Assembly (NCBI RefSeq): GCF_030527965.1
Contig: NZ_JAUMZU010000018.1
Location: forward strand, 1 to 60,246
Direction of reading: 5' to 3'
DNA: 60,246 nucleotides
Source: Neisseria sp.
GTDB taxonomy: Bacteria > Pseudomonadota > Gammaproteobacteria > Burkholderiales > Neisseriaceae
Shown piece by piece: positions 1-9,549 of the stretch (positions are counted from its first letter, which is position 1; every line of letters starts with the position of its first letter). The position numbers and the translations under genes were made by a program. The notes under the pieces are model-generated. The model searched no databases, was not told the DNA's origin, and saw only the letters and a program-made list of their open reading frames with translations.

Positions 1-53
1 ATTTTAAAACAATTAGTAAAGCATGATTTGTACTAGTTATCTAGGACAGCCCC
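1..53. mobile_element. Terminal fragment of an insertion sequence, continuing beyond the left edge
   Basis: Positions 33-53 are the exact reverse complement of positions 60196-60216, beginning at the outer end GGGGCTGTCCTAG. At this edge the element's terminus is at 53 and its body lies to the left. The bases next to the shared 21-base end differ between the two copies, as expected for the left and right ends of one IS type. The terminal sequence resembles ends of IS1016-like elements (IS1595 family) from memory. No transposase is inside the window. Confidence 0.6.
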
Positions 54-225
54 AATAATTATCTAGTCATCAACTGAAGATGGAATTTTCTAGCATGTTA
101 AACTTGGGCAGATCTGTTTCTTTGAAAATAATTGCTTATTTTTTATTTCTTGTTCTTTATGGTCTTGTTCTGATAACTCTACAATCAAAAATGAGTCAGA
201 TAAAGTAAGTTCTATCAATAGATAT

Positions 226-543
226 GTGTTCAGAGATATAGCCGATTCAATATACCATGATATTCCGGCACCTAAGTTCCTTGGATATGAAAATGGTGTA
301 GACGTAACACGATTTTATAAGGGACAAATCCCTTCTGATATGAATATAAATTTATTAATACAACAACTTAATGATAATAACTATAGTACTAGATTTTTAA
401 GAGAAGACAAAAAAATGACTGCGGCTTATCTTTTTTACACAAAAGGATTTATTAGAAGGGTAGAAACACAAATATATATTGAAGTTGACATAGATAATAT
501 TTCTAATTTTAAAGCAACTTATTTTAGTAGTTTAGATATTTAA
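226..543 (+). CDS. Small AT-rich hypothetical protein, probably remnant of a lipoprotein gene
   Basis: This 105-codon frame opens with GTG and matches no family I recognise. The same frame is open upstream to a TAG at 91-93 and there encodes a hydrophobic stretch ending in a lipobox-like Leu-Trp-Ser-Cys followed by Ser-Asp-Asn. A different frame starting at ATG 95 encodes a convincing Lys/hydrophobic signal peptide. After the TAA at 541-543 the same frame stays open to 633 and reads like a plausible C-terminus. I infer an ancestral lipoprotein of about 175 residues broken by a frameshift near 155-170 and a nonsense codon at 541. Composition is very AT-rich and it sits beside an IS end. Confidence 0.4.
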   Translation: MFRDIADSIYHDIPAPKFLGYENGVDVTRFYKGQIPSDMNINLLIQQLNDNNYSTRFLREDKKMTAAYLFYTKGFIRRVETQIYIEVDIDNISNFKATYFSSLDI

Positions 544-633
544 TGTGAGATGTTAAAAGGGATTAAAGAGAAATTTATTCAAGTAGGTTATAGGGTTACG
601 GTGGATTTGTATGTTAGGGGCTTTCACTGGTAA

Positions 634-907
634 TTATCTTATTTTTTAAGTTTTAGTCAGCGATAAATATGCCTAATGAGAAACCATATGCTTGAATTAC
701 TAGGCTGGATGCTTGGTGTTTCAAGTAATTTATTGCTTTTTGTTTGATTTTTAGTGAATATGCCATGTAATGGGGTCTATTCAGTTAGAGTAGAGGCGTT
801 ATTTGTACTTTGATTAGCTATAGTTATTTTTATTTGACGATGTCTGATAAGTTATGCAGTCGTATTGAGTCTCATAATAAGCATAACGCTTGATGGGGGT
901 GTAATGT
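634..907. other. AT-rich intergenic stretch with no recognisable gene
   Basis: Between the decayed lipoprotein gene and the tRNA-Asn terminator I see no frame with a credible start and ribosome binding site, no uptake sequence and no clear repeat. The absence of uptake sequences and the low GC resemble imported or IS-associated DNA. Confidence 0.4.
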
Positions 908-943
908 CGAAAAAAGGAAAAGCCTAAACGATTGTTTAGGCTT
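908..943 (-). terminator. Rho-independent terminator after tRNA-Asn
   Basis: A ten-base-pair stem, AAGCCTAAAC pairing with GTTTAGGCTT around a four-base loop, is followed on the minus strand by a T-rich run. It lies just downstream of the tRNA-Asn gene. Confidence 0.8.
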
Positions 944-951
944 GTGAAATT

Positions 952-1027
952 TGGCTCCCCGACCTGGGCTCGAACCAGGGACCTGCGGATTAACAGTCCG
1001 TCGCTCTACCGACTGAGCTATCGGGGA
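952..1027 (-). tRNA. tRNA-Asn (anticodon GTT)
   Basis: The minus strand folds as a 76-nt cloverleaf. The acceptor strands are TCCCCGA and TCGGGGA, the anticodon loop is CTGTTAA with anticodon GTT, the T-loop is GGTTCGAGCCC, and CCA is encoded at the 3' end (952-954). It is a single gene with its own hairpin terminator downstream. Confidence 0.97.
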
Positions 1028-1145
1028 TTTGAATTTTGAATTATAATTTAACTGAAAAACTTGTCAAGTATACGCGCCATAACAAAGAACCGTAAATTCC
1101 TATTGTATTGAAATCAAAAATAATTTTTCGGAAATAAAAAAGAAA

Positions 1146-1649
1146 ATGTTGAGATTGCCTTGGTTGATATATAAGCTTTTGAAGAAAAAAGACAAGTTGA
1201 TTATAAGAGGCTTGACTACAAATGAGGTTGCATTGGCAAAAAACGTATATGGCGATTTAATAGATTATCAAAAAGTAACGGTTATTAATTGTCCTTATTT
1301 GCCATGGCAGCCGTCAGGAACTTTTATGGCGCCTAATGGCTGTATTTTTGTATTTGGTAAGCATTATAAAGATGACTATTCTGTAGAAAATAGTATCTAT
1401 CAGGGCATTTTTATCCATGAAATGGCGCATGTATTGCAATATCAGCGGGGCGTGAATGTATTTTTTTGGGGTGCATTACTGCAAACCGCTTACTATTTGA
1501 GCTTTAAGCGGTATAGCCCGTATCGCTACATTCTTCGGAAGGATAAGCCTTTTTTTGCTTATAATGTTGAGCAGCAGGGTGATATTGCACGTGATATCTT
1601 TCTTAAAAGAATCCCGAATATTTTGTTAAAGAATAAGCTGGAAAGATGA
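1146..1649 (+). CDS. Small HExxH protein, putative zinc metallopeptidase-like
   Basis: The 167-residue product has a basic, hydrophobic N-terminus and a clear HEMAH motif (His91, Glu92, His95) followed by VLQYQ, the classic zinc-binding and catalytic signature of gluzincin-type peptidases. Similar short HExxH proteins with 'HEMxHVxQ' occur near Rhs/VgrG polymorphic-toxin genes in other bacteria; that is family knowledge and no toxin gene is visible here. A third zinc ligand is not obvious. No signal peptide cleavage site is clear. The TGA stop overlaps the start of a bidirectional terminator shared with potI. Peptidase activity is inferred, not shown. Confidence 0.7.
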   Translation: MLRLPWLIYKLLKKKDKLIIRGLTTNEVALAKNVYGDLIDYQKVTVINCPYLPWQPSGTFMAPNGCIFVFGKHYKDDYSVENSIYQGIFIHEMAHVLQYQRGVNVFFWGALLQTAYYLSFKRYSPYRYILRKDKPFFAYNVEQQGDIARDIFLKRIPNILLKNKLER

Positions 1650-1681
1650 ATGCCTGTCTGAAAACTTTCAGACAGGCATTT
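1649..1681. terminator. Bidirectional terminator made of an inverted uptake-sequence pair
   Basis: Two copies of the uptake sequence, AATGCCTGTCTGAAA and its reverse complement, are separated by two bases. They form a 15-bp stem between the convergent genes at 1649 and 1700. Confidence 0.85.
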
Positions 1682-1699
1682 GATTTCAGGTGGAGAGGG

Positions 1700-2593
1700 T
1701 TAGTTATGTATGGCTTGTTCCACCGCTAATTTTTCTTGGCGCTCTGCTTCGGCCGTTTCCCGTTCTCGCTTGGTAGTTTGGCGCATCATGTACCAGTTGA
1801 TGATGATAACCAGTGTGCCTACGATGGCAATGATGATGGTTGCCAGTACGTTCATTTGCGGATCCAAGCCTCGTTTGATTTTTGAGAAAATCACTTGGGG
1901 CAGTGTAGAAGAACCTGGGCCTGATAAGAATGACGTGATAACCAAATCATCCAGTGAGAGGGTGATGCCGAGTAAAAAGCCGGATATGATGGCGGGGGCA
2001 ATCAAAGGCAATGTGATGATGAAAAAGATTTTTAACGGTCTCGCCCCTAGATCCATTGCTGCTTCTTCCAGCGACTGGTCAAGCTCCAGCAGGCGGGAGC
2101 GGATGACAACAGTAATGTAAGCCATACACAAGGTGGCGTGACCGAGGAATATGGTAAAGAAGCCCCGATCCAACCATTCTGCTTGTCCCCCTGTGATACC
2201 TTGAATCATGCCTTGCACTTGGATAATCAACAAAAGCAGAGATAAACCGGTAATGACGTCTGGCATAACCATTGGAGCTGAGACCATCCCCGCAAATAAG
2301 GTGCTGCCGCGGAAGCGCTTGATACGCGCAAGCGCATAGCCGGCTAAAGTACCGAGGATAACGGCAACGAAGGAAGAAACGACAGCAATACGCAACGATA
2401 ACCAGGCGGCTTCTAAAATTTCACTGTTGTTAAGCAGGCGGCCATACCATTTGGTTGAGAATCCGCCCCATACGGTTACCAATCTGGAATCGTTGAATGA
2501 ATAAATAACTAAGACAATCAACGGAATATAGAGAAAAGCCAAGCCGATAAACAGCATTATCTTTAGAAACCAAGATGTTTTCTGTTTAGCCAT
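1700..2593 (-). CDS. potI: Spermidine/putrescine ABC transporter permease PotI
   Basis: This inner-membrane permease has 297 residues, about six transmembrane helices, and the EAA loop that docks the ATPase (AAMDLGARPLKIFFIITLP, roughly residues 178-196). It is the second permease of a PotFGHI-type polyamine importer; E. coli PotI has 281 residues. Its ATG overlaps the end of potH by 8 bases, indicating translational coupling. It is the last gene of the minus-strand potGHI operon and ends at the uptake-sequence terminator at 1649-1681. The charged C-terminal tail is slightly longer than usual. Confidence 0.93.
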   Translation of the reverse strand: MAKQKTSWFLKIMLFIGLAFLYIPLIVLVIYSFNDSRLVTVWGGFSTKWYGRLLNNSEILEAAWLSLRIAVVSSFVAVILGTLAGYALARIKRFRGSTLFAGMVSAPMVMPDVITGLSLLLLIIQVQGMIQGITGGQAEWLDRGFFTIFLGHATLCMAYITVVIRSRLLELDQSLEEAAMDLGARPLKIFFIITLPLIAPAIISGFLLGITLSLDDLVITSFLSGPGSSTLPQVIFSKIKRGLDPQMNVLATIIIAIVGTLVIIINWYMMRQTTKRERETAEAERQEKLAVEQAIHN

Positions 2594-3557
2594 GTTTGGC
2601 TCCTTCTTCTAATTCACGGTTTTCGTAGTATTGAAACAAGGCAATGGGTACCACGAGCAGCAAGACCATAATGACAGCCAGTGCGGCGGCTAACGGCCAG
2701 TTGTTGGCATCGAAGAAAGTCATCCAAAGCGTTTTACCAATCATCAGATTGTCGGAGCTGCCCACTAAATCGGGTATGACAAATTCACCTACCGACGGCA
2801 CGAATACCAGCATGGAGCCGGCAATAATCCCTGTTTTCGACAAGGGCAACGTGATGGTAAAAAATGATTTAATCGGCCCTGCACCTAAGTCGGAAGCGGC
2901 TTCCAAAAGGCGGCCATCGAATTTTGCCAACTGGGTATAAAGTGGCAGAATCATAAAGGGCAGGTAGGCATATACCATGACCAGGTTCAATGAAAAGGAG
3001 TTATAAAACATTTGTAACGGCTCATTAATAATGCCATATTTAATCAACAGGTTATTGATGATGCCGTTTTGGCTCAAGAGCCCCATCCATGCATAAACCC
3101 TCAGCAGAAAAGATGTCCAGAAGGGTAGCATGATGGCTAGAAGCAATGTATTCCGATAATTCGGCTTGGCGCGCGCAATAGCGTAAGCCATAGGATAGCC
3201 CAGTAGTAGGCAGACAAGTGTTGTAGTAATGGCGGTTTTTAAAGAAAGCCAATAGCTGCGCAAATATATATTGCTGCCTTCCACACCGCTGAAGCCCAAC
3301 ATGTGCTCAAGCGTGTTGAGAAAATTGGCAAAAATATCTTGGTAATTCTGATAGACGATGTGCAAAATTTGCTTGCCGGTTTCTTCGTCGTTCAGAAACA
3401 GATCGGTATAGGGAGGAATTTTTAATTCTTGTTCTGCAAAGCTGATTTTGAGCACAATGAAAAACGGAATTAAGAAAAGCACCAGCAGCCAAATATAAGG
3501 AATGCCGATGACAATACCTCGCCCCGGGCGCAAGCGGCGTTTGATGTTGATAGACAT
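2586..3557 (-). CDS. potH: Spermidine/putrescine ABC transporter permease PotH
   Basis: The 323-residue permease begins with a basic cytoplasmic segment, then about six membrane helices and a large periplasmic loop near residues 40-90. An EAA-type motif, LEAASDLGAGPIKSFF, lies near residue 220. It pairs with PotI to form the membrane channel of a polyamine importer. It sits 9 bases downstream of potG and overlaps potI. No gene for the periplasmic binding protein (PotF/PotD) is in the window; in Neisseria potD homologues are usually encoded elsewhere. Confidence 0.93.
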   Translation of the reverse strand: MSINIKRRLRPGRGIVIGIPYIWLLVLFLIPFFIVLKISFAEQELKIPPYTDLFLNDEETGKQILHIVYQNYQDIFANFLNTLEHMLGFSGVEGSNIYLRSYWLSLKTAITTTLVCLLLGYPMAYAIARAKPNYRNTLLLAIMLPFWTSFLLRVYAWMGLLSQNGIINNLLIKYGIINEPLQMFYNSFSLNLVMVYAYLPFMILPLYTQLAKFDGRLLEAASDLGAGPIKSFFTITLPLSKTGIIAGSMLVFVPSVGEFVIPDLVGSSDNLMIGKTLWMTFFDANNWPLAAALAVIMVLLLVVPIALFQYYENRELEEGAKHG

Positions 3558-3566
3558 GGAATTTCC

Positions 3567-4685
3567 TTAATTGGTCAGCGGGGTAGGTTGGTTTTCAGGC
3601 CAGTCGAGATACACCTCTTCCCCCCACGTTGGCGGTGTTAAATTGCGCACATACCAATAAGGTGCGGGAACTTGGCTTTTAATGATGCGTCCGTTTTCCA
3701 TTTGCACGTGATAGATAGCAAAGCTCCCCAGATAGGCGATATCTTTGACCACGCCCTTTGCCCAGTTGTGAGTATCGCGGTGTGCCGGTTTTTCTTTATG
3801 CAGATCAATATCTTCTGGTCGAATGCTAATCCAGATAGTCTGTCCTTCACTGCCCTGGAATTTTTGATCGGTATAAATTTTGCTCGGCAGTTCGGGGCAG
3901 TTGACCAAGGCATGGTTGTCATTCATTTTATCAACGGTACCTTCGAAAATATTAGTTTCGCCGATGAATTCTGCGGTAAAGCGGCTATTGGGGAAGTCGT
4001 AGATATTGCTGGGTGTGTCTACCTGTTTGAGTTGCCCGTCTGACATAATGGCGACTCGTGTGGCCATAGTCATGGCTTCTTCTTGGTCATGGGTAACCAT
4101 GATGCACGTTACTCCAACTTTTTCTAATGTGTTGACTAATTCCAGCTGAGTTTGTTGGCGCAGTTTTTTGTCCAATGCACCCAGAGGTTCGTCAAGCAGC
4201 AAGATTTTGGGGCGCTTGGCAAGACTGCGTGCCAAAGCGACGCGCTGCTGCTGCCCGCCGGAGAGCTGATGAGGTTTGCGTTTGGCAAATTTAGTCATTT
4301 GAACCAGACGTAACATCTGCTCTACACGTTCGGCTATATCAGCTTTGGGTATTTTGTCTTGTTTAAGGCCAAAGGCAATGTTCTGCTCAACTGTCATATG
4401 AGGGAACAGAGCATAGCTTTGAAACATCATGTTGATAGGGCGATCGTAAGGGGCAAGGTGGGTAATATCTTGACCGTCAAGAATAATTTTGCCTTCGTTC
4501 GGCGTTTCCATGCCGGCCAGCATACGCAGTAATGTCGATTTGCCGCTGCCCGAACTACCTAGCAAGGCAAAAATTTCATGTTTTTCAATATTGAGGTCGA
4601 TGTGATCGACAGCGTAATTGTCACCAAACTTTTTTACCAAACCTTGGATTTGCAGATAGGCTTGGTTGGCAGACGCAGTGGTCAT
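3567..4685 (-). CDS. potG: Spermidine/putrescine ABC transporter ATP-binding protein PotG
   Basis: The 372-residue ATPase energises polyamine uptake. Walker A is GSSGSGKST (residues 43-51), the ABC signature LSGGQQQ is near 141-147, Walker B LLLDEP near 162-167, and a TOBE-like regulatory domain fills the C-terminal third. I place the start at ATG 4685 because a GGAG ribosome-binding site lies 9 bases upstream and the protein then begins like other PotG. The same frame is open up to 4778, but that extension has no family resemblance. It is the first gene of potGHI. Confidence 0.93.
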   Translation of the reverse strand: MTTASANQAYLQIQGLVKKFGDNYAVDHIDLNIEKHEIFALLGSSGSGKSTLLRMLAGMETPNEGKIILDGQDITHLAPYDRPINMMFQSYALFPHMTVEQNIAFGLKQDKIPKADIAERVEQMLRLVQMTKFAKRKPHQLSGGQQQRVALARSLAKRPKILLLDEPLGALDKKLRQQTQLELVNTLEKVGVTCIMVTHDQEEAMTMATRVAIMSDGQLKQVDTPSNIYDFPNSRFTAEFIGETNIFEGTVDKMNDNHALVNCPELPSKIYTDQKFQGSEGQTIWISIRPEDIDLHKEKPAHRDTHNWAKGVVKDIAYLGSFAIYHVQMENGRIIKSQVPAPYWYVRNLTPPTWGEEVYLDWPENQPTPLTN

Positions 4686-4924
4686 GGCAATACTCCAATA
4701 AAACGAGTACCGCGAAGCGGAATTTCGCGAGGGTGAAAATAAAGCTGTTTGATTGCTTTCTGAATTTAGGGCCTTCAAGCGTTCGGGCAGCGCGAAAATG
4801 GAAACTTATTGTTTGAGAACCTGTAATTATATTTTGTTGTTGCCAATCGGGGCAATGGAAAATTTAATTTTTTATGTGGCAACTGGGGATTTTTATATCA
4901 TTCAAAGTTGAGATTTTAAGGATT
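4686..4924. other. Upstream region of potG
   Basis: This AT-rich spacer lies between the potG start and the tRNA-Pro terminator. It should contain the potGHI promoter. I see no convincing hexamer pair, repeat or gene. Confidence 0.35.
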
Positions 4925-4958
4925 AACGCCTGTCTGAAAGTATTTTCAGACAGGCGTT
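4925..4958 (-). terminator. Inverted uptake-sequence pair downstream of tRNA-Pro
   Basis: AACGCCTGTCTGAAA and its complement, separated by a few bases, form a long hairpin. It lies just past the 3' end of tRNA-Pro on the minus strand, followed by AT-rich sequence. Confidence 0.75.
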
Positions 4959-5016
4959 GTAATTTTCGTATAAAAATCGCAGAAGCTTAGTTTATCAATC
5001 GAGATTTTTAAATTTT

Positions 5017-5093
5017 TGGTCGGAGTGAAAGGATTCGAACCTTCGACCCCTTGCACCCCATGCAAGTGCGCTACCAGACTGCGCCACACTCCG
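5017..5093 (-). tRNA. tRNA-Pro (anticodon GGG)
   Basis: The minus strand gives a 77-nt cloverleaf with acceptor CGGAGTG/CACTCCG, anticodon stem CTTGC/GCAAG around loop ATGGGGT (anticodon GGG), T-loop GGTTCGAATCC, and encoded CCA at 5017-5019. It lies directly downstream of the pheST-ihfA operon on the same strand. Confidence 0.96.
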
Positions 5094-5125
5094 ACTTGGA
5101 AAGGAAAAGGATTATATGAAAAGAA

Positions 5126-5455
5126 TTACTGCTTGGCAAGGGCTTTCTCTATGCCAGACAGCATTTCCTCCAATGCACCTCGTACTTCTTCTGCGTCAGC
5201 AGCAGGATTGCCTTGGTAATCCAAAGCGTTGTGATTGAATTCATCAATAAAAGGCGCAAAAGTACCTTGAAGCTGGCGCAGCTTGACGATATCCTGCCGG
5301 GTATAATATTCGCCTCCGTAGCCGATAACAACACCGTTTGCATTTTGCCATTCCGCAAATTGAGCTGGGCTAATTTGCACTAATTCGCATAATTCGGTCA
5401 ATGTGAAATAGCGTTTGGCAGGCAAGAGAGGAAGGGCGTTAGTGTTGTTTGTCAT
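5126..5455 (-). CDS. Small MerR-like helix-turn-helix protein coupled to ihfA
   Basis: The 109-residue product has an N-terminal segment, [19 protein letters not shown], that reads as a MerR-type winged HTH, followed by an acidic helical tail. No effector domain is present. Its ATG lies inside the 3' end of ihfA (17-base overlap), so it is translationally coupled and co-transcribed with pheST-ihfA. A small HTH gene after ihfA also occurs in other Neisseria, as far as I recall. Function is unknown; a chaperone-modulator-like (CbpM) or DNA-binding role is possible. Confidence 0.75.
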   Translation of the reverse strand: MTNNTNALPLLPAKRYFTLTELCELVQISPAQFAEWQNANGVVIGYGGEYYTRQDIVKLRQLQGTFAPFIDEFNHNALDYQGNPAADAEEVRGALEEMLSGIEKALAKQ

Positions 5456-5741
5456 AGTAATGCTCTACCATGCCTTTTAATTTCTGGCTTGCATGGAATG
5501 TAACGACACGACGGGCGGAAATCGGCACTTCTTCTCCTGTCTTCGGATTGCGGCCGGGCCGTTGCGGTTTGTCTCGTAATTGGAAATTGCCGAAGCCGGA
5601 AATTTTGATTTCTTCTCCGCGCTCTAAGGTAGTGCGGATTTCTTCAAAAAAGAGCTCGACGATTTCTTTCGCATCGTTTTTGGATACGTTACTTACTTTT
5701 TCTACTAGAATATCGGCTAATTCGGCCTTGGTTAAAGTCAT
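5439..5741 (-). CDS. ihfA: Integration host factor subunit alpha
   Basis: The 100-residue protein is a standard IHF/HU-family DNA-bending subunit, starting [14 protein letters not shown] and containing the beta-arm signature [21 protein letters not shown] with the DNA-intercalating proline. It heterodimerises with IhfB to bend DNA in replication, recombination and transcription. I start it at ATG 5741, preceded by AAGG at 7 bases; the frame is open to 5780 but that extension is non-homologous. It follows pheT as in many gammaproteobacteria and Neisseria. Confidence 0.96.
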   Translation of the reverse strand: MTLTKAELADILVEKVSNVSKNDAKEIVELFFEEIRTTLERGEEIKISGFGNFQLRDKPQRPGRNPKTGEEVPISARRVVTFHASQKLKGMVEHYYDKQH

Positions 5742-5818
5742 TTGATTACCTTTGTGTTTAGATAAGGGTGAGATTATCACTAGTTTTTATTTGAAATTCA
5801 AGTGAATATCTTAATTGC

Positions 5819-8179
5819 TTAAACTCTTAAGCGAGCATTTGTTGTTTCTGCCGCTTGAATCAAAGCGGCTATGACCGGTTCTACAACTTCATCGGTAAGC
5901 GTTGCATCCATGTCTTGAAGAATCACTTTTACTGCAATGCTTTTCATGCCTTCTGGCAATCCGGTGCCTCGATATACGTCGAACGCGCTGATTTCTTTAA
6001 TTAACTGGTTTTTTACGTTGTGTAAAGCGGAAAGCAGCTGATCGTGGGAAACGCTTTCGGGCAGTACGAAGGCCAGATCACGACGGGAAGGCTGGTATTT
6101 GGAAACCGGTTGGTAGGTGGTTTTTGCTGCGTCTAATACAGTATCCATATTTAATTCAAATACCAACGGGGCTTGCGGCAAATCATATTTCTGCAACCAT
6201 TTCGGATGAATTTCACCGATAAAGCCGATGATTTGGCCATTATAAATGATTTCCGCGGTGCGCCCGGGATGAAGCGCAGGATGTTCCGCTTTTGCAAATG
6301 TAATATCTTTACCGGCAAGCAAATTCTCTATATCGCTTTTGACATCGTAAAAATCGACTGTACGGTTTTTCTCGCCCCATTGTTCAGGGAATACGGTGCC
6401 GCATGCCAAACCGCCGATACGTTCATTCTGTATGAAGTTGCCGTCAGTGTTTTTAGCGAATGTGCGGGCAATTTCAAAGATGCGTACGCGGTTTTGCTTG
6501 CGGTTTAAGTTGTTTTTCAGAATTTCCACCAAGCCGCCGATGAGGGTGGAACGCATGACGCTATATTGTGCGGCCAGAGGGTTCTGCAGGCGTATGGGAT
6601 TGGTATTTTGAGCAAAGTCTTGCTCCCATTGTTCGTCTACGAAGGCATAGCTGACCACTTCCTGATAATCGCGTGCGGCCATTTGGTGATAAACGGAGAA
6701 GCGTGAGCGGCGGGTTTCAGGCAGCTCCAACATGCTTAACTGGCCGGAAGTGTAATTGCTGGGAATGTTTTCGTAGCCGTACACTCGGGCGATTTCTTCA
6801 ATCAAATCGGCTTCGATTTCAATGTCATAACGGAAACTCGGCGAGGTTACGGTAAAGCCGTTTTCGGTTTTTTGAGGATGGAATTCAAGCGCGTTGAGTA
6901 TGCTCTCAATGCGTGTTTCGTTTATGGCAAGGCCTAATAATTTTTCAACCCTCTCGTTGCGCACTGTTACGGTTTTTCGACAGGGGAGGTTGCCTAAAGC
7001 TTCGGTTATCTTGCCTGCACGGCCTTGGCAGATTTGCAGTATCAATTCGCTGGTGCGCTCGATAGCGTCATGTTGCAGTTCGAAGTCTACGCCGCGTTCG
7101 AAGCGGAAAGATGAATCTGAACCGAAGCCATATTGGCGCGATTTTCCTGCTATAGCTGCAGGAGCAAACCATGCCGATTCCAATACGATATTTTTCGTAT
7201 CATTTGACACGGCGCTTTCTGCACCACCCATTAGGCCGGCAATGCTTAATGCTCTTGTTTCATCGGCAACCACTAATGTGTTTTCAGACAGGCATACGGT
7301 TTTTTCGTTTAGGCATTCGAGCGTTTCGCCGCTCTTTGCTTTGCGGATAATGATTTTGCCGTTTAATTTGTCGGCATCAAAAACGTGCATCGGTTGGCCG
7401 AGCTCAAGCATGACATAGTTTCCGATGTCTACCAACGCAGAAACACTACGGATGCCGCTACGCTCCAAGCGCTGTTTCATCCAATCGGGCGTTTGGGCTT
7501 TGGCATCGACATCTTCGATAACACGGCTTAGAAAACGGCCGCAATCAGCGGGAGATTCGATACGGACAGGAAAAATTTTGTCACTTTGCACCGGAACCGA
7601 TTTAACGGCTACGGGTGTGATTTCACATTGCGTCAGGGCGGCTGTCTCACGAGCCAAACCTTTTATGCTTAAGCAATCTGTACGATTCGGGGTGATTTTT
7701 AGTGTAAAAACGGTGTCATCCAAATCCAGATATTCTCGGATATTTTGGCCTATGGGTGCATCGGATGGCAAAATCAACAGCCCGTCGGCATTTTCAGACA
7801 GGCCTAGCTCTTTGGCCGAGCACAACATGCCGTTGGACGTTTGCCCGCGCATTTTGGTGGGCTTGATTCTGAAATTGCCGGGCAAGACGGCACCCGGTAA
7901 AGCACAAGGTATTTTGATACCCGCTTTTACATTAGGTGCGCCGCAAACAATTTGGATGATTTCGCCCGTGCCGGCATCCACCTGAGTAATGTTCAAACGG
8001 TCGGCATCGGGATGTTTTTCAACGGATTTTACTTCTGCGACGACAACGCCGGAAAAGGCGGGTGCAGCCAGATCAGCTTCTTCGACTTCAAGTCCGGCCA
8101 TGGTTAGCATGTGTGCAAAGTCATTCGACGAGAGTTGGGTATTTGCCTGTGTTTTTAGCCAATGGTAAGAAAATTGCAT
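5819..8179 (-). CDS. pheT: Phenylalanine--tRNA ligase beta subunit
   Basis: The 786-residue subunit is full length. It carries an N-terminal EMAP/OB-fold tRNA-binding domain (about residues 40-150), the B3/B4 editing domain, B5, a catalytic-like core and a C-terminal FDX-ACB anticodon-binding domain from about 690. With PheS it forms the alpha2-beta2 enzyme that charges tRNA-Phe. It is 57 bases downstream of pheS. Two uptake-sequence copies lie inside the coding region near 7284 and 7793. Confidence 0.97.
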   Translation of the reverse strand: MQFSYHWLKTQANTQLSSNDFAHMLTMAGLEVEEADLAAPAFSGVVVAEVKSVEKHPDADRLNITQVDAGTGEIIQIVCGAPNVKAGIKIPCALPGAVLPGNFRIKPTKMRGQTSNGMLCSAKELGLSENADGLLILPSDAPIGQNIREYLDLDDTVFTLKITPNRTDCLSIKGLARETAALTQCEITPVAVKSVPVQSDKIFPVRIESPADCGRFLSRVIEDVDAKAQTPDWMKQRLERSGIRSVSALVDIGNYVMLELGQPMHVFDADKLNGKIIIRKAKSGETLECLNEKTVCLSENTLVVADETRALSIAGLMGGAESAVSNDTKNIVLESAWFAPAAIAGKSRQYGFGSDSSFRFERGVDFELQHDAIERTSELILQICQGRAGKITEALGNLPCRKTVTVRNERVEKLLGLAINETRIESILNALEFHPQKTENGFTVTSPSFRYDIEIEADLIEEIARVYGYENIPSNYTSGQLSMLELPETRRSRFSVYHQMAARDYQEVVSYAFVDEQWEQDFAQNTNPIRLQNPLAAQYSVMRSTLIGGLVEILKNNLNRKQNRVRIFEIARTFAKNTDGNFIQNERIGGLACGTVFPEQWGEKNRTVDFYDVKSDIENLLAGKDITFAKAEHPALHPGRTAEIIYNGQIIGFIGEIHPKWLQKYDLPQAPLVFELNMDTVLDAAKTTYQPVSKYQPSRRDLAFVLPESVSHDQLLSALHNVKNQLIKEISAFDVYRGTGLPEGMKSIAVKVILQDMDATLTDEVVEPVIAALIQAAETTNARLRV

Positions 8180-8236
8180 TTTTTGTCTCTTGGATTCGGA
8201 TTGCTTTGGATTTCAAATGGTTTGAAATATGATGGT

Positions 8237-9549
<1,313 letters not shown>

